9,337 nt of DNA from Helicobacteraceae bacterium (GTDB taxonomy: Bacteria; Campylobacterota; Campylobacteria; Campylobacterales; Sulfurimonadaceae), in NCBI GenBank assembly GCA_030613795.1, contig JAUWLG010000037.1, positions 1 through 9,337 of the forward strand, given 5' to 3'. The notes beneath the pieces are model-generated. The model was given only the letters and a program-made list of their open reading frames with translations. It ran no database searches and was not told the DNA's origin. Below, piece after piece: positions 5,662 through 9,337 of this stretch. A program made the position numbers and the translations under genes. Position 1 is the first letter of the stretch. Each line of letters starts with the position of its first letter.

Positions 5662-7959
5662 TTAAAACTTAAACAGTTTTTTGAGTTTCTCCTCGGTCTT
5701 TTCGTCTTTCAAGTAATCTTTAGCCTTGTCTTCGACCACTTTTTGACTGCTTTTACTATCTAACAGCTCTTTCGCTTTGTTCTCTAAGGCATCCAAAGAG
5801 AGACTCTCCTGATCGATCAGCTTCTCAGTATCGACAAAACCGCTAGTCATCCCACCAAGTTCGTCCAACTGCTCTTTTAGCTGTTCATCCAAAAGGACTT
5901 TCAACTCTTTTTCGTACTTGATGATCTCTTTCGCCATCACTTTTTTAAAGGCTTTGGAGAGTAGCTTGTCTATGTCAGAGCTTACCTTGACTGATGGGGC
6001 CTTCCAGTTTCCATCAACAGCAATATTGGCACCAAACTCATGGATCTCTTTCAAGATGTCATTCATTATTTCTGCGCCTTTTCCATTTACACCCTCAAGG
6101 GAGATCTCTGACTCTCTAAAGGCAACTTTCGATGAACCGGCAAGCTCTGTACCGCCTTGTAAGGTCATATGACCGTTAAAGCCTATCTTACTGTTGTCTA
6201 TTTTCATCTTTTTAAGGTCAAGACGTTCCATCTCTATCGTTTGAGCGCTAAAGGAAAGTGTATCAACCACCTCTTCACCCAAACGGTTATCTTCTCCATC
6301 TAACTTCAGACCACGTACTAGAGGCCCATCACTTTTGACAGAGAATGTCAGCGCACGGCCAAGCACTTTTTGGTTGTCAGAGATATCTTTGATCACCCCT
6401 TCAAAGGTCTGAGCATTTCGCTCACCGCTTAGAGCTGTACAAGCTATCCAGAGGTCAGGACTTGGTACATGCTCTGCAAATCTGACCCAACGGCCTTTGC
6501 CACGTGGAGGGATCTCCTCAGGTGCAACCTCATCACTTTGCAGATAGGGCTCGACTTGTGCATAATAACCGCGTGCCTGATGGAGGTAGCCTGCGATCTT
6601 CTGACTAAAGAGCAGACCAAAGAGGTTGATCCCGCCGCTGCTGTCCAGACTGTAAGTCGAACGTAGTTTGGCATAGTCCTCTTGCGGTGCACTTTTAACC
6701 GCTGCCAAAAGCGTTTTTAACCTTTTCTGATCAGTCAGATACTCTTTTTTCAGCGTTTGTAGTGCCTTCTTTTGTGCCTCTAGTTTTTTCTTATAATCTT
6801 TGACCTGTTTAGTAAGCGCCAGCAGTTTCTTGGCATCTTTGGACTTGGCATCCGCCTGCATCTGCTTGAGATCTTTTTTATACTGCTCCAACACCTCTTT
6901 GGAGAGCTGCTCTTTTTGGATCTTTTTCCATTTCGCTTCCAATGTCTCTAGTTCTACTTTAGCCTCTTCATAAAGTCTTTGGGACTTTAGATCGGATTTT
7001 GCCAACAGCTCTCTTGGTGTTGGAAGATCGATAGAAGGTATCTCCATACTGCTTTTTGCCTCAGCTTCTTGCGCTTTTTTCTCTGCAGCAACCTGCTCTT
7101 TATACGCCGCTTTGCCATACGCCTTTTTCATAGTTGCAGGAGTATCAAACCCTATGCCTTTAAGCTGCATGTTTTCGATATGGGTCTTTGAAAGTAAGAG
7201 TGAGTTCATATTTAGGTCAAACGATATATTCTCGATTGAGACCGTGTCGATGTTCTCTTTGTCACTTGCCACCTCAACCCGGTTGATCCCGACATAACCT
7301 TTAAAGAGTTGGGTATCCACAGAACCGACACGAACATCTTTTTTCAAGGCTTTCGAAGCACCTTTTTCGATCCCCCACTTTAATAACGGATCGATCACCA
7401 AGAGGAGCAGTCCCGCCACGCCGCCGACAACAACCACATAAAGACCGGCACCCCACCAGCGAAAGACCGGCTCTTTTTTATCTTTGACTTTGAAAATGCC
7501 CAGTCGTGAAAACCATTTGTTTGCATTTAGATAAGCAGCTATCTTGTCACGATAAAGAGAGATAATAAAGTTCAAAATAAAGAAGAGAGGAACAGCCAAC
7601 ATCAGACTGATCACTGTTGCACCCATCATCAAGGTGTTGTTGAAGTGGCTTAGGCGCATCACGCCGTTGTTATACCATGCGGTGTAAAGCTCTTTCACTC
7701 CCTCATTAGTCAACAGCGCATAACCAAACTGCTCCATCAGAGGATCAAATAAGTATGCGACACCGGCGAACAGCGCAGAAGCAGCAAAAAATAGTCCGAT
7801 ATGGATGTTGAGTAGAAAGACAATAAAAAGAATGAGCAGTGTCTGCGTTCCACTCAGCGGAGTCAAGCCCGCAACCATGCCCAGAGCAATTGACAAAGTA
7901 ACCTGCCAAGGGTGCTGGGCTGAGTTCAACGCTTTAAATATTTTTTGAAAGAATTCCAT
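5662..7959 (-). CDS. Fused TIGR03546-TIGR03545 membrane protein, function unknown
   Basis: A 765-residue envelope protein. Residues 1 to about 155 match the TIGR03546 type (DUF2062-like): ALGMVAGLTPLSGTQTLLIL and further hydrophobic helices at about 20-50, 52-71 and 109-135. From about 163 the sequence changes to the TIGR03545 type: FRWWGAG, one anchor helix at 171-189, then DPLLKWGIEKGASKALKKDV and a large domain probably outside the membrane. That domain includes repeated beta-rich segments (about 205-265) reminiscent of AsmA-type proteins, a charged probable coiled coil at about 270-410, the GINLFGLLFSQKIAGYL segment, and a lysine/glutamate-rich C-terminal end. Both families are uncharacterised and normally encoded by adjacent genes; here they are one chain. 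The ATG at 7957-7959 is preferred over the GTG directly before it; the ribosome site is weak (GGACAGG). A link to lipid or envelope traffic is inference only. Confidence 0.85.
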   Translation of the reverse strand: MEFFQKIFKALNSAQHPWQVTLSIALGMVAGLTPLSGTQTLLILFIVFLLNIHIGLFFAASALFAGVAYLFDPLMEQFGYALLTNEGVKELYTAWYNNGVMRLSHFNNTLMMGATVISLMLAVPLFFILNFIISLYRDKIAAYLNANKWFSRLGIFKVKDKKEPVFRWWGAGLYVVVVGGVAGLLLLVIDPLLKWGIEKGASKALKKDVRVGSVDTQLFKGYVGINRVEVASDKENIDTVSIENISFDLNMNSLLLSKTHIENMQLKGIGFDTPATMKKAYGKAAYKEQVAAEKKAQEAEAKSSMEIPSIDLPTPRELLAKSDLKSQRLYEEAKVELETLEAKWKKIQKEQLSKEVLEQYKKDLKQMQADAKSKDAKKLLALTKQVKDYKKKLEAQKKALQTLKKEYLTDQKRLKTLLAAVKSAPQEDYAKLRSTYSLDSSGGINLFGLLFSQKIAGYLHQARGYYAQVEPYLQSDEVAPEEIPPRGKGRWVRFAEHVPSPDLWIACTALSGERNAQTFEGVIKDISDNQKVLGRALTFSVKSDGPLVRGLKLDGEDNRLGEEVVDTLSFSAQTIEMERLDLKKMKIDNSKIGFNGHMTLQGGTELAGSSKVAFRESEISLEGVNGKGAEIMNDILKEIHEFGANIAVDGNWKAPSVKVSSDIDKLLSKAFKKVMAKEIIKYEKELKVLLDEQLKEQLDELGGMTSGFVDTEKLIDQESLSLDALENKAKELLDSKSSQKVVEDKAKDYLKDEKTEEKLKKLFKF

Positions 7960-7989
7960 CACCTGTCCATACTATTTCAGTTAGTAATG

Positions 7990-7995
7990 ATTGTA
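7990..7995 (-). promoter_or_regulatory. Possible -10 element for the fusion gene
   Basis: The - strand reads TACAAT (five of six consensus bases), 30 bases before the ATG, giving a leader of about 24 bases. At the -35 distance lies ATTTCC, formed by the edge of the GGGAAAT array, not a consensus hexamer. The array therefore reaches into the expected RNA polymerase contact region. Confidence 0.35.
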
Positions 7996-8010
7996 ACATA
8001 AGTTGCTTCG

Positions 8011-8073
8011 TGGAAATGGGAAATGGGAAATGGGAAATGGGAAATGGGAAATGGGAAATGGGAAATGGGAAAT
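8011..8073 (+). repeat. Heptamer tandem repeat (GGGAAAT)8 plus one degenerate copy
   Basis: Eight perfect copies of GGGAAAT occupy 8018-8073, preceded by one variant copy TGGAAAT (8011-8017). There is no interruption. The + strand therefore carries eight GGG runs spaced by four bases, which meets the classical G-quadruplex pattern twice over; the - strand reads ATTTCCC. The array lies 52 bases upstream of the fusion-gene ATG and beside its likely -10, and downstream of the exporter stop. It is not within a coding frame. Repeats of this kind are prone to slipped-strand change in copy number. Confidence 0.95.
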
Positions 8074-8272
8074 AATTATAAAAAGGTGGCGAAGCTCATC
8101 TTACGCAAAACTGAACTTATAAAAGTTGCAGATTTGGTGTAGATTGTGCAAAATGTTTGTCCGATAGCGTACATCGGTACGCGGAGAGGCAAACTTTTAC
8201 GATGTGGCATTTAGTGCCACCCTGTATAGAGCTTTAGCTCCTTATGTGCAAGATGCGCCGAAGCTGGAACTT
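8074..8272. other. Non-coding gap with several short hairpins
   Basis: Together with the heptamer array this fills the 313 bases between the exporter stop and the fusion-gene start; no gene is seen. Short perfect stems are GCGTAC/GTACGC (8167-8172 and 8177-8182, loop ATCG), GTGGCA/TGCCAC (8204-8209 and 8215-8220, loop of five), AACTT/AAGTT (8114-8118 and 8123-8127) and GAGC/GCTC (8229-8232 and 8237-8240). A direct near-repeat joins GTGGCGAAGCT (8086-8096) and GCGCCGAAGCT (8255-8265), and CATCTT (8097-8102) faces AAGATG (8250-8255) in inverse orientation. One of these may end the exporter transcript, but none has a clear T-run. Confidence 0.5.
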
Positions 8273-9337
8273 TTAGTTTACTAATAAACTTTTTTTGCCA
8301 GCATCAAACTTGCTCAGTACCGCCGGCAACATCAGCAGGTCTACCAAAACCGCAATGACCAATGCGATCGCCGTCACAATACCAAAGTGGACATTTGGCA
8401 AAAACTGGCTGAAAACAAAGATCATAAAGGCAATGCTTAAGATCAATGTCGTAAAGATGATGGCGCTTCCGGCGTACTGCATGACATACGCTAAGGACTC
8501 TTCAAGCGTCTCACCTCTTCGACGTGCTTCACGGTATTTGACCAGGAAGTGGATGGTGTCATCCACCGCCACCCCGATGATGATGGCACCGGAGATAGCG
8601 ACACCGATGTCAATGGTCATACCGAGCCAGCCCATCACACCGACAACCAGAGTGATCGGCAGGATGTTTGGAATGATAAAGAGCGGGATCATTCTCAGAT
8701 TTCTAAAGATCAACATCATCATGATCGAGACCACTGTGATCGCTAATGCAATCGAGTTTATCAGGGTATCGGTAACATCATACTGCATATGGGCGAACAT
8801 GACGGTTTGACCGTTGAGGACCGCGCTGTACGGGGTCTCTGTCCACCAGTTCTCAGCCCACTCTATCATCTCCAGGTCAAGTGAGGTGTCAACCACATTG
8901 ACCAGAGCTGTGACACGAAGCAGTTGCTCATCGACATCCATACGGTCATTGATCTCCATTCCTTGTGGAAGCGAAAGCGAGTAGAGAAGCAGATACTGGG
9001 CTATAAGATTTTTGTCATCCGGAATCGTTTTGGAGCCGTTCATCACCTCGTTAAAGGTCTTGACCACATCGACTAACGAAGCAATGTGACGGACATCAGG
9101 ATACGCTGCATGAAACTCACCATAGAAACGCTCAACAGTTTTCATAAACTCCGGTGACTTGATGCCATCTTTCTCGCCTGAGTCGACAACGATCTCATAA
9201 GACATCGGACCGGTCAGATTCTCTTGCATAAACTCAACTGTAGTACGGAAAGGGACATCCTCTTTAAAATAACGCACCGTGTTTGAGTCCACCTTGACCT
9301 GCGTGATTCCCCAGCCTATAGCTGTAAAAAACAGCGT
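8273..9337 (-). CDS. RND/MMPL-superfamily exporter, C-terminal half (N-terminal part outside window)
   Basis: The frame is open from base 9337, so the 354 visible residues are the C-terminal part of a larger inner-membrane exporter (complete members are usually about twice this long or more). The fragment begins at the end of a membrane helix (TLFFTAIGWG), followed by a periplasmic loop of about 190 residues (VDSNTVRYFKEDVPFRTTVE to ENWWTETPYSAVLNGQTVMF). A block of about six membrane helices follows from DTLINSIALAITVVSIMMML on. The hallmark GVAVDDTIHFLVKYREARRRG lies in the helix pair that carries the proton-relay aspartates in MMPL/RND carriers of the HAE3 type. It ends KSLLVN-stop. Substrate is unknown; the single-component type often moves hydrophobic molecules or lipids. 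The GTG at 9290-9292 is an interior valine, not a start. The fusion gene lies next on the same strand after 313 bases. Confidence 0.9.
   Translation of the reverse strand, partial: TLFFTAIGWGITQVKVDSNTVRYFKEDVPFRTTVEFMQENLTGPMSYEIVVDSGEKDGIKSPEFMKTVERFYGEFHAAYPDVRHIASLVDVVKTFNEVMNGSKTIPDDKNLIAQYLLLYSLSLPQGMEINDRMDVDEQLLRVTALVNVVDTSLDLEMIEWAENWWTETPYSAVLNGQTVMFAHMQYDVTDTLINSIALAITVVSIMMMLIFRNLRMIPLFIIPNILPITLVVGVMGWLGMTIDIGVAISGAIIIGVAVDDTIHFLVKYREARRRGETLEESLAYVMQYAGSAIIFTTLILSIAFMIFVFSQFLPNVHFGIVTAIALVIAVLVDLLMLPAVLSKFDAGKKSLLVN

Noticed and set aside
5513..5665. 50-residue + strand ORF beginning MEVWNPIAIG
   Set aside because: It is made of the palindrome and neighbouring inverted repeats, has no ribosome site, and looks like a chance reading of a dispersed repeat.
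7959..7970. Three-codon upstream ORF (Met-Asp-Arg-stop) overlapping the fusion-gene ATG as TGATG
   Set aside because: It could couple translation, but it has no ribosome site of its own and such short ORFs occur often by chance.
8011..8073. Heptamer array as a CRISPR or centromere/origin iteron array
   Set aside because: There are no spacers, the unit is far too short for CRISPR, and no replication or partition gene lies nearby.
8295..8810. 171-codon ORF on the + strand inside the exporter gene
   Set aside because: Antisense shadow of the membrane-helix region; the - strand carries the GVAVDD hallmark and continuous helices.

Overview
The window looks like chromosomal DNA of a Campylobacterota bacterium (Sulfurimonas/Sulfurovum-like). 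This rests on general protein character, the gene mix and AT-rich intergenic DNA; it is an inference, since no rRNA or other marker gene is present. Both ends cut through genes. G+C differs between blocks: about 55-60% in sampled lines of the dehydrogenase genes, about 50% in the middle, and about 40% in the long membrane-protein gene.

Left block (1-2179, + strand): the 3' part of a 2-oxoacid dehydrogenase E1 beta subunit, a complete single-lipoyl E2 acyltransferase and an acyl carrier protein. Each junction is a 4-base ATGA overlap, so the three are translationally coupled. The E1 alpha gene would be expected upstream, outside the window. No E3 (lipoamide dehydrogenase) follows. The ACP as last gene is the most thought-provoking part of this block.

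Middle block (2220-4391, - strand): a PhnA/YjdM-type zinc-ribbon protein with its own promoter, then (read leftward from 4391) amrA (AMMECR1 family) and amrB (MEMO family), 24 bases apart and behind a near-consensus sigma-70 promoter. The radical SAM partner that gives the AmmeMemoRadiSam system its name is not beside them. Diverging from amrA is a CDP-alcohol phosphatidyltransferase (4569-5129, + strand), a phospholipid-synthesis enzyme.

Right block: a 532-base non-coding stretch (5130-5661) holds a chain of inverted repeats. It is followed by a 765-residue membrane protein on the - strand that joins two usually separate uncharacterised families (TIGR03546 then TIGR03545). A 313-base gap follows, holding eight perfect copies of GGGAAAT (a G-quadruplex-capable array next to the fusion gene's likely promoter) and several small hairpins. 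The window ends inside an RND/MMPL-type exporter gene on the - strand. The fusion protein, the exporter and the phosphatidyltransferase together suggest an envelope/lipid theme for the right half, but that is only inference from proximity.

No tRNA, rRNA, CRISPR array, transposase or phage gene was found. The best candidates for undescribed biology are the ACP coupled to the dehydrogenase, the TIGR03546-TIGR03545 fusion with the heptamer array upstream, and the intergenic hairpin chain.
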